Below are positions 35,381 to 46,740 of a stretch of 64,000 nt of DNA, one piece after another (position 1 is the first letter of the stretch; each line of letters begins with the position of its first letter). The DNA is from Piliocolobus tephrosceles (lineage: Eukaryota; Chordata; Mammalia; Primates; Cercopithecidae), in the NCBI RefSeq assembly GCF_002776525.5, contig NC_045441.1, positions 126,445,114-126,509,113 of the forward strand, written 5' to 3'. Position numbers and translations under genes: made by a program. Under the pieces are notes generated by a model that was not told where the DNA came from, searched no databases, and worked only from the letters and a program-made list of their open reading frames with translations.

Positions 35381-35601
35381 TGAAGCCTGGATGAAGCACA
35401 GCAAGTGAGCCCCAGAATTGGGGCTTAGCCTGAGAGGGTTCTTGGCTTCACCCAGGAAAAAACTCAGGGGCTAGCCAGTGGTGAGAGAAAGCAACTCTTA
35501 TTGAAACAGTGCTGCTCCTTGTGGAGCAGAGCTAACTGATAGGCAGTGTGCCCAGAGTCTACAGCATATGGGCCATTGGTGGCTGAATTTATACCCAATT
35601 T
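35381..35601 (-). repeat. ERV 3' LTR, 3' portion
   Basis: Minus-strand LTR end: the CA terminus lies at 35382-35381, preceded by 'ccaagaaccctctcagg' and 'ctggggctcac' type U5 text. The expected poly(A) signal reads AATAAG (35502-35497 on -) instead of AATAAA. Together with 37760-38071 it makes one LTR of roughly 530 bp, cut by the L1 at 35602-37759. Confidence 0.75.
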
Positions 35602-37759
35602 ATTTTATTTTACTTTATTTTATTTTAATATGTTTTTATTTTATTTCATTTTATTTTATTTATTTCAGGATACATGTGCAGGACATGCAGGTTTGTTACA
35701 TAGGTAAGTGTGTGCCATAGTGGCTTTTCACACCTATCAACACATCACCTAGGTATTAAGCCCCACATGCATTAGCTATTTATCCTGATGCTCCCCCTCC
35801 CCCCACCACCTGGACAGGCCCGCAGTGTGTGTTGTTTCCCTCCCTGCATCCAGGTGTTCTCATTGCTCAGTTCTCACTTATAAGTGAGAACATGTGGTGC
35901 TTGGTTTTCTGTTCCTGTGTTAGTTTGCTGAGGATAATGGCTTACAGCTCCATCCATGTCTCTCCAAAGGACATAATCTCATTCCTTTATATGGCTGCCT
36001 AGTATTACATGGTATATATGTACCACATTTTCTTTATTCAGTCTTTCATTGATGGCCATTTGGGTTGATTCCATGTCTTTGCTATAGCAAATAGTGCTGC
36101 AATGAACATACACATGCATGTATCTTTATAAGTGAATGATTTATATTTCTTTGGGCATATACCCAGTAATAGGATTGCTGGGTCAAATGATATTTCTGGT
36201 TCTAGATCTTTGAGAAATCATCACACTGTCTTCTACAATGGTTGAGCTAATTTTCATTCCTACTAACAGTGTAAAAGTGTTCCTATTTCTCCACAGCCTC
36301 ACCAGCATGTTTTATTTCTTGACATTTTAATAATCACCATTCTGACTGGTGTGATGGTATCTCATTGTGGTTTTGATTTGTATTTCTCTAATGATCAGTG
36401 ATGCTGTGGTTTGTTTCATGTTTGTTGGCTGCATAAACATCTTCTTTTGAGAAGTGTCTGTTCATGTCCTTTGCTCACTTTGGTTGCTTGGGGTTTTTTT
36501 TCTTGAAAATTTGTTTAAGTTTCTTGTAGATTCTGGATATTAAAACTTTGTCAGATGTATAGATTGCACACATTTTCTCCCATTCCATAGGTTGTTTGTT
36601 GACTCTGATGAGAGTTTCTTTGGCTGTTCAGAAGCTCTTTAGTTTACTTAGATCTCATTTGTTAATCTTTGCTTTCATTGCAATTCCTTTGGATGTTTTT
36701 GTCATGAAATCTTTGCCCATGCTTATGTACTGAACAGTATTGCCTAGAATTTCTTCTAGGGTTTTTATCATTTGGGGTTTTACACTTAAGTCTTTAATCC
36801 GTCTTGAGTTAATTTTTGTATAAGGTGTAAGGAAGGGGTCCACTTTCAATTTTCTGCATATGGCCAGCCAGTTTTCACAGCATCATTTATTAAATAGGGA
36901 TTCATTTCTGCATTGCTTGCTTTGGTCAGATTTGTCAAAGATCAGATGTGTGGTCTTATTTCTGAGATCTCTATTCTGTTCCATTGGTCTATGTGTCTGT
37001 TTTGGTCCCAGTACCATGTTGTTTTGATTACTGTAGCCTTGTAGTATAGTTTGAGGTCAGGTAGCATGGTTCCCCTAGCTTTGTTCTTTTTGCTTAGGAT
37101 TGTCTTGGCAATACAGGCTCTTTTGCAGTTCCATGTTAATTTTAAAGTAGTTTTCTTTTTCTAATTAGTTGAAGAATAACAATGGCAGTTTAATGCGAAC
37201 AGTATTGAATCTATAAGTTACTTTGGGCATTATGGCCATTTCCATGATATTAATTCTTCCTATCCATGAGCGTGTTATGTTTTTCCGTTTGTTTTTGTCC
37301 TCTTTTATTTCTTTGAGCAGTGGTTTGTAGTTCTTGAAGAGGTCCTTCACATCACTTGTTAGCTGTATTCCTAGGTATTTCATTCTTTTTGTAGCGATTG
37401 TGATTAGGAGTTCGTTCATGATTTGGCTCTCTGCTCATTAATTCTTGATGTACAGGAATGCTTGTGATTTTTGCACATTGATTTCATATCCTGAGACTTT
37501 GCTGAAGTTACTTATCAGCTTAAGGAGCTTTTGGGCTGAGATGATGCAGTTTTCTTGATATAGGATCATGCCATCTACAAGCAGAGACAGTTTGACTTCC
37601 TCTCTTCTTGTTTGAATACGTTTCTTTCTCTTGTCTGATTGCCTCGGCCAGAAGTTCCAATACTATGTTGAAAAGGAGTGGTGAGAGAGGGCATGCTTGT
37701 GCCAGTTTCAAAGGGGAATGCTTCCAGCTTTCGCCCATTCAGTATGATATTAGCTATAG
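35602..37759 (-). mobile_element. L1 (older L1P-type), 5'-truncated, inside the ERV LTR
   Basis: About 2.16 kb of L1 on the minus strand: a T-rich (TTTTA)n tail at 35602-35668, 3' UTR, then the C-terminal half of ORF2 in decayed form. Fragments at 36655-36849, 37165-37419 and 37520-37778 read in different frames with stops between them, so no product is possible. The 3' UTR reads 'cacatgtatcctgaaat' at its end. Flanks 35590-35601 'tatacccaattt' and 37760-37771 'tatccccacttt' match at 10 of 12 bases: a decayed target-site duplication. Confidence 0.9.
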
Positions 37760-38071
37760 TATCCCCACTTTTAATCATATGTTAATTAAGGTGCAGGTTA
37801 TTCAGAACTTTCTGGAAAAGGACAGAGAGTTTCCAGAGTCATATAAGATAATTTCCAGGCCATTGCCATGGTCCACAACCATGGCATTTGTAAACTGTCA
37901 TGGTGCCTGTAAGAGTATCTTTATGCTAATGACCAGTGGGGCAACTAGAGGTTGCTTTCATTGCCATTTGCTAGTTTTGGCTGGGTTTTTCACTGCATCC
38001 GTTTTGACCAGAATTTGCTTCAATCAGCAGGGTCTTGACTAGAAAGCAAGTCCTGCTAGCCTTCTATTTCA
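37760..38071 (-). repeat. ERV 3' LTR, 5' portion (U3)
   Basis: Begins TG at 38071 on the minus strand ('tgaaatagaaggctagc'), directly after a purine tract. It includes 'gacagtttacaaatgccatgg', also found in the LTR at 24445-24945, showing a related family. The rest of the LTR lies beyond the inserted L1. Confidence 0.78.
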
Positions 38072-38083
38072 TTCCTCCCCTCA
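38072..38083 (-). other. polypurine tract of the ERV
   Basis: On the minus strand 'gaggggaggaa' immediately precedes the LTR's TG terminus. This is where plus-strand DNA synthesis is primed in retroviruses and fixes the LTR boundary. Confidence 0.75.
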
Positions 38084-38099
38084 GAAATTATACACTCTT

Positions 38100-38560
38100 C
38101 CTTAATCTTTAGGAGGTTTCAGAAGGACAGCGGTCCATCTTCTGTAACTGCTTCTTGTTGATTTCATGGGCATAGGCCCTCCTAGGTTGGAGGAGCAACA
38201 ATTCCTGGATACCTGATCTAAGGGGACCAAAGGCATAATGTTTTCATTTTCCAGGTCAGAAGATGGGATGGGTTCAAAACCTTTTGCCAGCTTCATCTTT
38301 ACATGGAATTGTTGTAACCTGAAAGACACAAACTTTACAAAGGGGTTAAACAAGCAAGGGCCAAAAATTAGTAGCAACACAATAGATAACAAAGGTCCTA
38401 GGAAAGGTCAACACCAGGTAAGACTTGGAAAAGCAATTTTAATAATTGACCAGATATAGTTGGGATCAGTGCCCTGGTTATATCTATGTATCCAGGTAGC
38501 TTGTTCATCATTTTTTTGAATGTTAATCTCCGTTTATTCAGAGTTATTAATATAGGTAAT
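38100..38560 (-). pseudogene. endogenous retrovirus env remnant (TM tail)
   Basis: The minus-strand frame 38102-38392 contains a hydrophobic membrane anchor (LLSIVLLLIFGPCLFNPFV) followed by a basic cytoplasmic tail and a stop about 30 bp before the polypurine tract. This is the position and form of the transmembrane Env C terminus. The anchor starts after a frame break, and upstream 38393-38560 shows only a short WIHRYNQG-type remnant with stops. Surface subunit, fusion peptide and most of the ectodomain are missing: the env gene is mostly deleted and non-functional. Family assignment is gammaretrovirus-like (ERV1). Confidence 0.7.
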
Positions 38561-38599
38561 GGTCCTTCTCTTGAACTTGGGGGGACTCATAAGAAACAG

Positions 38600-38815
38600 G
38601 CTTAATCCTGAACAGGTGTACCTAGTTAGTGATTCTCCAAAGTTTAACAGCATTAGGAGTGTTTAAAAATACCTGACATAGGCTGTTCCATTTTAGTTGT
38701 AATTGATCCTCAGGAAATCCTTCTTTCCAGGTTTTTATTGGGACTAGATCTTCTGGTTGAGCAGGGGAGCTAATATTTTCCTTAGTGGCAAAGGGTAACT
38801 CAATTTCCATACTCT
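38600..38815 (-). pseudogene. endogenous retrovirus pol remnant (integrase C terminus)
   Basis: The minus-strand frame 38622-38810 includes 'VPIKTWKEGFPEDQLQL' followed by 'NTPNAVKLW', the pattern of the C-terminal DNA-binding domain of gammaretroviral integrase. A stop falls at the end of 'RITN', after which recognisable integrase tail residues continue, so the gene is broken. Catalytic core (DDE), RNase H and reverse transcriptase are not seen. The distance to the gag end (about 1.1 kb) is far too short for complete pol: a large deletion. Confidence 0.75.
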
Positions 38816-39829
38816 TGGAAGACCTTTTGAGCTTGGCCTAAATTCCAACGGGAGGCATAGTTAGGAATGTCCAATCCTGTTTCTTGCCATAGCCTGAATT
38901 AATTTTTCAGGTTTCTTATAGCTGATTAAATGTTTTAGGCCAGACAGAAGTGGAGGTAGGCAGGCACTAATTTACCCTTAAAACCGTTTTAAGCAATATA
39001 AGTAAAAAACCAACAGCCAAAACTAAAGTTACAAATTAAGAAAAAACAAGAGTACAGAATCAAGTTATACTGGAGGAAAACTTTGCTTTTATAGTCCTCT
39101 AATGCAAAGTACTTTAGCATCAGGCCTATGACAACCATTAGAACTGGAGAAGAATAAATTACAAAGGCTGATGAAAAAGCTGAAGACAGTTATTTTAGGC
39201 CTTCTCAAAAGGAAAATATGTTAAAAGTAGGGAGACACAACAGTTGAATTTCTGAGATATGAATCTGAGAAATGTAAAAAAAAAATAGGTTATAGTATTG
39301 AAAAGCAAAATTTCTTGAAATTTTATTAACAGCAAATCTGTATCTTAAGAAAACCTTATTTTAACATAGGAGACCATCTTCTAGAAAGATTATTTTAAAC
39401 AATTGCCTTTGAATGACAGCCAACTTAATCATACACAAAATTCCTTCATAAATCCCCCTTCATGAACCTCATCACGACTTACACAGACCATCTACAACAT
39501 GCTTGAACTTTCTGACTAGTCCTATACCACCTCTTTTATAAATAACCAGTCATTCTACTGGAGGACAATAATTTATCTTACAAGATCCTTTCTCATACAA
39601 AATTCTTTTATATTTATGTCATCCTTTACCAAAAATATACCTTCATATCCTTATCTTTCTTCATATATCTCTCTCTCCTACTTACTACTTTCTGCCTTAT
39701 TTCATAAGTCACCTTCTCACGTCCATAATTTTATTTAACCTGTAAGTACTTTTAAGTGATGCAAAAACAGTCTTTTTCACAAGAAGAGCACATCGTAACT
39801 TAGTATTTTTACCTGCCACACCAAGGGTT
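38816..39829 (-). other. ERV internal region without recognised coding sequence
   Basis: Between the gag end and the integrase remnant. A protease start is suggested right after the nucleocapsid ('GVAGK' near 39825), then similarity is lost. The rest is A+T-rich and full of stops. It could be a rearranged internal segment of a defective ERV family or later insertion. Confidence 0.5.
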
Positions 39830-41290
39830 GCCCAAGGTTCCTCTGTAGAGATGGTGAGGTGTCTAATGGGAGTCATGGGAGATATTGGACTGTTTAAATC
39901 CTCTGCTCCCTTGCAAATGATGGGTTTGGGTAGCCAAGGCTCCCTTTGGAAATGGGGGCAGTGCCTTTTCCAGTGGCCCTCTTGTTTGCAGAAGACATAT
40001 TGATTCTAGCTTAAGGGCTGATGGATTAGGGGTTCTCATCTGAACATCCCAGACATCTCTCAGGACACTTATTTGGACTGAGTAGTCCTGAGGTATCAGG
40101 GGGCTTAAAACAGTCACTAACAATTGTATTTTGCCTATTTCTTTTGATTTTTCTCCTCTTCCTCTGCTCTGCTCTCATTGTAAATTCTAAAGGCCATGTT
40201 TAAGAGGTGGCTCGTAGGAATTTGAGGTCTCATTTCTGCCTTTGATGTCTTCTTCCTAATGTCAGAGGCAGAATGAGTGATAAAATGCATACACAGGAAA
40301 GTTTGCCATTCTTGGGAGTCTGTTTCTGTATTAGTATATTTCCTGAATGCCTTAACCAAATGCCCTCAAAATATAACAGGAATTTTAGCCTTGCTCTGAG
40401 TTACTTCTTTAATCTTGTCATAATTAACTGGCTTAACTACATGCTTTTTCGTATCTTTTATTAAGCAAGTTACCATGTGATTTTTGCATTTGAGATCTTT
40501 GGAAGCCCTCTGGTACTGGCACTGAGGGTCCATGTCTGGAACTGTATCTCCTTCCACATGATAACTGGCATGGTCTAAGTTATGTGTGGCCACTCCATCT
40601 GCATATTTATGGACAGTACTCAGATCCTTCTGTTTCTTATCTATGGTACAGCAAGTGGACAATCATTTTTGTAAATCATGTGAAATTAAGTCAGATGACA
40701 TAGTCAACTCAACAAACTCCTCAATGAACTTCCCTGGATCCTCCAAAAACTGGCCAAAGTACTCCTTGCATAAAGCCAAATCACACATAGAAAAAGACAC
40801 ATGTACTCTGATTGATTGTCCCTCCCATCTCCATCAGCTATCTCCCACAATGGACACAGGTTTCATTTTAGGGGCTGATATAGGGGTCCCCTCCTGGTGG
40901 TACTTGTAGGGCTTACTTCCTTGGGCAGTGAGAGGTATAGGCTGGGGCAAGTTGGATAAGGGGAAGGGGTGCCTGATAACCTTGTGGTGGAATCCTGCAC
41001 TAGAGAACTGATGGGTCTCCCCTTAGAATTGGGAGACAGAGGAGGCTCCAGGGGAGCACGGAACATCAAGGGGGAATAACTAGGAGGAGTCACCTAGGTG
41101 CAGCTTCTTGGTGTCTGAAAGTAACATGAGCCAAACACATCCTACAGTTGTCCAGTAAAGGGCCATAAAAACCATTACATAAGGGATCCCTCCCCATTTT
41201 CCTTCCTTTTTACATAATAAGTCCAATTGTAAAATAGTGTTATGACATAAACAACCATTTTCGGATCTAATTTCTTGGTTTTCCAATGTG
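39830..41290 (-). pseudogene. endogenous retrovirus gag remnant
   Basis: Matrix-like (41080-41286), proline-rich linker (40863-41093), capsid (40366-40662 and 40135-40359, same frame, broken by a stop) and nucleocapsid (about 39958-40001) follow one another in gag order on the minus strand. At least three frame changes separate them. The capsid end has the acidic-basic EEEEKNQKK run before the nucleocapsid. The single zinc knuckle keeps C..GH....C but its first cysteine is tyrosine. No functional product is possible. The 5' LTR and primer binding site are not found. Confidence 0.8.
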
Positions 41291-41346
41291 TATTGGACCC
41301 AAATGATGTCACAATAGAAAATGAGTTTGTTTTCTTTTAATCCTTC

Positions 41347-41699
41347 TGTACTGGTCCATTCTCATTCTGCTATAAAGGACTGTCTGAGATTGGGTAATTT
41401 ATAAAGGAAAGAGCTTTAATTGACTCAGAGTTATGCATGGCTAGGGAGACCTCAGGAAACTTACATCATGGCAAAAAAAAGAAGGAAACACATCTTTCTT
41501 CACATGATGGCAGGAAAGAGAAGTGTTGAGCAGAAGGGGGAAAGCCCCTTATAAAACCATTGGATGTCATGGGAACCCTCTCACTATCATGAGAACAGCA
41601 TGGAGGTAACCACCCCCACGATTCAATTACTTCCCACCAGGTTCCTTCCATGGCATGTGGGGATTATGGGAACTACAATTCAAGATGAGATATGGGTGG
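41347..41699 (-). repeat. MaLR (MST/THE1-type) LTR, 5'-truncated
   Basis: Minus-strand LTR with 'atgagaatggaccagtaca' at its 3' end and 'ccccacatgccatggaag' within; the first 20 or so bases (TGATATGGTTTGG-type start) are absent at 41699, where the next LTR begins. Confidence 0.85.
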
Positions 41700-42083
41700 T
41701 GCATTAGTCTGTTTTCAGGTTTCTAATGAAGACATATCCGAGACTGAGTAATTTATTAAAAAAAAAAAAAAAGGAGAGTTAAAGGACTCACAGTTCCACA
41801 TGACTGGGGAGGCCTCATAATCATGGGGGAAGGCAAAGGAGGAGGGAAGGCACATCCTACATGGTGGCAGGCAAATGAGAGGAATGAGAGCTAAGCAAAA
41901 GGGGAAACCCCATATAAAACCATCAGATCTCATGAGAACTCACTCACTATCACAAGAACAGCATGGGGGTAACTGCCCCCATGATTCTATTACCTCACAC
42001 CAGCTCCCTCCCATGACACGTGGGGATTATGAGAACTAAAATCCAAGGTGAGATTAGGGTGGAGACACAGCCAAATCATATCA
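41700..42083 (-). repeat. MaLR (MSTA/THE1-type) LTR, complete
   Basis: Starts 'tgatatgatttggctgtgtc' at 42083 and ends 'aacagactaatgca' at 41700; 384 bp. An A13-14 run (41759-41772) lies in the R region. Flanks 41695-41699 'ggtgg' and 42084-42088 'gttgg' differ at one base and may be the 5-bp target duplication. The two LTRs lie head to tail with no internal region. Confidence 0.9.
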
Positions 42084-42238
42084 GTTGGGAAGATTTAGAG
42101 AACACATGTAACATCATCCTGTGGACTGCCTCATTCTAGAAGTCACTAAGAGGAAGGCCACTGGGCATTCCATAGCAACCACAATTTCCAACATAAGATT
42201 TATCAGTAATAAAGATAATATTTGGGTTTCTTATTTTC

Positions 42239-42285
42239 TTCATCTTATTTTATTTTTATTCATTTATTCATTCATTAATTTTTAG
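42239..42285 (+). repeat. T-rich low-complexity run
   Basis: 'ttttatttttattcatttattcattcattaatttt' type TTTA/TTCA repeats. Confidence 0.7.
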
Positions 42286-42397
42286 TTTCTCAATTGGCAG
42301 AGAAATTGAGCAGTAAGGTGGTGGTTTATTTACTTGGTCCTTCTTGAATACCACTAATAAACAACTTACAAACATAATTCCTTCTCTTTCACACCAT

Positions 42398-42580
42398 AAC
42401 TACTTGACTTTATACAAGCTACTTAAATTTTAAGCCTTGGTTTCCTCATCTATAAAATGGGGTTTTTGATAGGTTCTTACCATGGAAGGTTGCTGTGAAG
42501 ATTAATAACGAGAAAATAAGTGTAATATGTAGTTAGTGCACATCACAAAATATAAAAGACACTCAATAGGTGGTCATCTT
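42398..42580 (+). repeat. MIR SINE
   Basis: 'acttgactttatacaagctacttaaattttaagccttggtttcctcatctataaaatgggg', 'gttgctgtgaagattaataac' and 'gacactcaatagg' in MIR order, plus strand. Confidence 0.85.
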
Positions 42581-44103
42581 TCTCTGTTCTTTGTATTGCC
42601 AGTTGAATCTTAAATATATCATTAGTATAAACAGGAGGGTGTCATTATCTGAGAATAACTGGAACCCATAAAATATCTGTTTATATAAGGGTCTAAAATT
42701 TCATTGTAAATTAAGGATTTCTATGTTAAGGAACAAAATTAAAATAGGTTTATATTATTTATCAAATTTAGATCATAACTACAAATAAACATTGATTATT
42801 AACCCAAAGAATAAATCAAGCATTAATTTATTTTTTACATTTTCATTTCTGTTCATCCAACATCATTATATAGGACAATATAATATGCCTCATTTCATAT
42901 TTTAATTCTGCAGCATGATTATATTTCTAATCATATGTAAATATTTCATTAATTTTTCAAAATTTCCTCATATTCTTTGCTAGTCACATTATTCTCATAT
43001 CCACAGACTACCCATCATTGTCCTCTTTTTAAAAGTTCATGATTTGTCTCTATAATTGACTTCTCTTGTATTATATTGAGTTGTTAGGGCATTACAGCAT
43101 TCAAAAAATTAGCAAGAGACTGATCAGTAAGATCCTGATTGGTTGAGGATAGAAGTTTGTGCCAGGAACAGAAGGCTCTTTGAATGGAAACTAGTTTTAT
43201 TAGCCATGTGCTCAAAAGTGAATGGTGCTAGATCATGGCAACTTTTGATTCTTGATTTTATGCATCTTTACAACTACAGAGATTTGGATGATGATGACTT
43301 CAGTAACTAGAATATTACTGGTTAACCACATTAAGTAAATAGTAAATTTGATAAAATATGTCATAAACTGTTTTTTATAACCTCAAAGATATATCATAAG
43401 AAAGGACATAGAATATAAAATAACTTTTAGTAGTTTAACCTTAAATATTGTGCTTTGTTTTTACCCCACCTCCCCCCCCACAGTTAGAGGCTTTTCAGGC
43501 TGACATACTCGGGATTTAGAAACTCATAAATAACCCCTGTGCTCCCTCCTTCCCAAGAGTCTAAAGTAGCTCTCCATTAGGAGCCTAAAACTCCTTCAAG
43601 TCATTGATTGATTTTCTATCAAAACAGAAAGAAGGAGGGAGGAAGGAAGGAAGATAAACAGGGAAGAAAGAAGGGTAGAGGAGAGAGAAAGATAAAGGGA
43701 GAAGAAAAAATATAAGCTGGAATCTAAGTGCTCTGAAAAAATGAGACTGCAGCTCCCTAAGTCATCATCAAGACTTGAAGCAGAACCCTTGAATCAGAGA
43801 GTATTCACATTAAATACTCTTTTAGGGAGAAGCTACTGATACAATTGCTGTTTTGATGAGGAGAGAAAGTAGATAGAGCCATTATCCTACCAATGTATTT
43901 TCAGTCCTTCCCTTCACCATTTTCCTCTCAAAGACTTTATTATCAGCATATACTATATGCTCTGATGTGGATATAATCATGGATCTGATGGCTTTAGATG
44001 AACATTAGAAGAAAAAGTACAATAATAATAAATTCATACTAACTCAGCATTTACTATGTTCCAGATGTTGATCATCACGATCTACTTCCATGAAAGTATT
44101 AGA
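42581..44103. other. unassigned non-coding stretch
   Basis: A+T-rich. A purine-rich run at 43625-43715 (gaagg/gaaa mixtures) and an eight-C run near 43474-43481 are the only patterns seen. Confidence 0.4.
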
Positions 44104-44229
44104 GACCACTAGAGTCAACATAAAGCAGATACTGGGAGGAATTGTGAGACTTAAATTCTATTTCTAGACCGCTAGAGTCAACATAAAGCAGATACTGGGA
44201 GGGACTGTGAGACTTAAATTCTATTTCTA
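44104..44229 (+). repeat. 63-bp tandem duplication
   Basis: Two units, 44104-44166 and 44167-44229, each starting 'gacc.ctagagtcaacataa' and ending 'aaattctatttcta', identical except for three substitutions. Because 63 is a multiple of three, the antisense frame through it repeats itself; that frame is not a gene. Confidence 0.97.
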
Positions 44230-44389
44230 GCTTAACTTTTCTGTACTCTAGTTGTTTGCTTTTGTTTGCTTTTGTTCTTTTAATTTTCAAAATGGGGACT
44301 TTGGCGATGCAGAATAAATTGACCCACTAACATAAACGATGCATCGCAACTAGTCAAGTCTATTGGGCTGTCTCTTTTCAGATATTGAG

Positions 44390-44760
44390 AATCTGATTCA
44401 ATTGTCTATTGCTATTACAAATCAATCAAAACTTGGTGGCTTTAGAATTCAGTATTTATTTGTTCATGATTCTGCAGTTTGGACAGGGCTTGTCAGGGCA
44501 GTTCTACTCTGCTATATGCTAGGACTGGGATATTCTAGATGGCTTCTTCAACCACCTATCTGATGATGCCATCACTAAGATGGTTAAAACAGATGCGAGC
44601 TGGCTGGGCATCTTTTCCTGCATGTCTCCCCATGTGGCTAGCCTGGGCTTTCTCATCATGGTGCTGGGTTATAAGAAGGCGCATACCCAAAGGACAGGCC
44701 CCAGTGACTAGCAAAAGGGACAAACTAAAGTCAGTGTGAGAAGACTATACAGGACATTAA
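44390..44760 (+). repeat. old interspersed repeat-like segment, unnamed
   Basis: 'gtctattgctattacaaatcaatc', 'cttggtggctttagaattc', 'cagtttggacagggcttg' and a G+C-richer end resemble a common old mammalian repeat. I cannot name it. Confidence 0.35.
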
Positions 44761-46062
44761 TATCAAAGGGCAAAATTCACTGGAGGCCTAAAATAAGAGT
44801 CAACCAGAGACACCCATTTGGGGTTTCTAGTTCAAACAATTTATATCACTGTGTACACTAAACCAGCTTATGTCCCAGGTAACTACAGCCTGTTTAGTTT
44901 TTCAAAAATAAAAATTACAATAGAGCTAATAAATCTCTGAGAAATCAATTTTTCTTGAGTGGACTTCTTAAATGACTAGCACTACTGTGGAACACTCTGA
45001 TGAAATTTGGTATTGTTGTTCATTCAACCTTAAGTCCCTACTTCTTTTTATACAAGATAAATAGAATGAAAGATACGAATTAAGTTTGGTTTATGGTTAG
45101 AAGATTTCATTCTTTCAGTACAAGCATTCTCTTGACAACCTAAACAATCACTTCACATTTGGCGATTAAGTGTGTACTTTTTAACGGGGTAACTGCAAAA
45201 GGAGTTGAGAATCTCATTCTTAATGGCCTCTGTTGGAGGAATGATGGTATCACTGGCAGACACAACAGCTGAAACCTCTCCCTACAGTCAGCCAACAGCT
45301 CACTGAGCCAGCACAAGCTGCCGCCATTGATTTTTCTGCACAGGTAATTGAAAACCGCCATAAGAGCCTGTATTTCATACCCATCATCAGTGACAATGGA
45401 AAGACCTTAATTCACATAAACATATTATAGTCCTCGTTTAAAACTTCAACTTGGCGCTAAGGAGGCATTTTTCTTTCTGCGGAAGTACAAGGAAACTAAA
45501 TTCAGAGGAGACGGGCGAAATGTAATTCCAGAGCTGAGATGAAAAATTATGGATAGAGGAAATGTAAAGATAGGTTTCCAGTACTGTGACAAGACAGAAA
45601 CTGAAACTGAACCCTATGGGATATCTGGAGTACCTATAGAATATCACTACAACTAGAATGTTGTCAGAGCCTTTAATGTTATAAAACAATCTTGAAAAGT
45701 TTGACTCTAAGACATCTGAGTTTGGAAATCTGATGATTCTCAGAAGAATGAAGATAGTTTCAAAACAGGCAAATTTAGAATAAGAAAGCTATTCAAAGAC
45801 TTGAAAACTAAATAGTCAATATGGGATGTGTGTCCCTGCATTTTGAAAGAGACAGCACAGTGGTTTCTTTTTAAAGCAATGAAGTCCACAGACTGACATA
45901 TTATGAAACTAGGTTTAGGACAAGCTGATGATTGTTTTCCTTCTATTTTCATTTCAAATGAAATGGGCGTATTTATTCCACATTTTCTCTCAATGTAAGT
46001 TTTCAGGATTGTACCTTACTTATTACTGTGAAAATCTATACATCTTTCATTTTGAAAACATT
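44761..46062. other. unassigned non-coding stretch
   Basis: No recognised repeat or gene. Confidence 0.4.
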
Positions 46063-46216
46063 TTTACCAGATAGAGGGGAAAGAAAGGATTGAGGCAAAC
46101 TATAGGTTAGGATTTCATAGTCAGAATAAAAAGAATTAGGTAAACTGACTAAGACATCCAAGACAAAAGCATTCAGGCTCCTCTTCTTTTGCCTGTTCTC
46201 TTTTCCACAGCATAAA
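46063..46216 (+). repeat. 154-bp duplicated segment, copy 1
   Basis: Repeats at 46741-46928 at an offset of 678 bp with about eight substitutions and no gaps up to 'ctcttttccacag' (46198-46210). Whether it belongs to a larger repeat family cannot be told. Confidence 0.95.
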
Positions 46217-46294
46217 GGACGGTGCTCTAGAAATATCATAAGGCTTTCAACAATGTAGTCATCTCCAGCATATTTCCACTGCTGCAATTTATCA

Positions 46295-46500
46295 GACGTT
46301 TACTATGAACTCAGCATTGTTCTTAGTATTTTTCCGGCTAATATTTCATTTCATGCCCACAACAACTTCATTTGGTTGATGTTATTGTTTTCTCTATTTC
46401 AGATGAAGAAACTGAAGCTCAGAAAGAAAAAGAATGTTTCATGACCAAAATCACCCAGTTTGTAATAGCGATGTAAGGTCTGTCCAAACTGATTCAGAAA
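46295..46500 (+). repeat. MIR SINE
   Basis: 'tttactatgaactcagcattgttcttag', 'tctatttcagatgaagaaactgaagctcag' and 'gatgtaaggtctgtccaaactgattc' keep MIR order. It lies between the two duplicated segments. Confidence 0.85.
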
Positions 46501-46740
46501 ATGCCAAGCAGAAAAGAAACCCCGCTACCTAATTAGACTGATCGGAGAAGGGGAAACCCCTTTCCTCCTATCATTATCACATCCTCAATGCAGTTGTAAC
46601 ACATAACAGTTATTAAGCATCTGTGTTCCGTGTAAATTCTGGTCCTTTCCATCTGTATGAAACTGAGTGCTTTATTTTTAAGCCTTTGAAGTGATCGCCT
46701 ATAGAATCAATGAACTAGCAACATGGGGCTGACCTCTATC

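Noticed and set aside
35602..35668. (TTTTA)n run as an independent microsatellite
   Set aside because: It is the poly(A) tail of the minus-strand L1.
44099..44290. Minus-strand frame with a repeated 21-residue unit
   Set aside because: The protein repeat is only the 63-bp tandem duplication read in frame.
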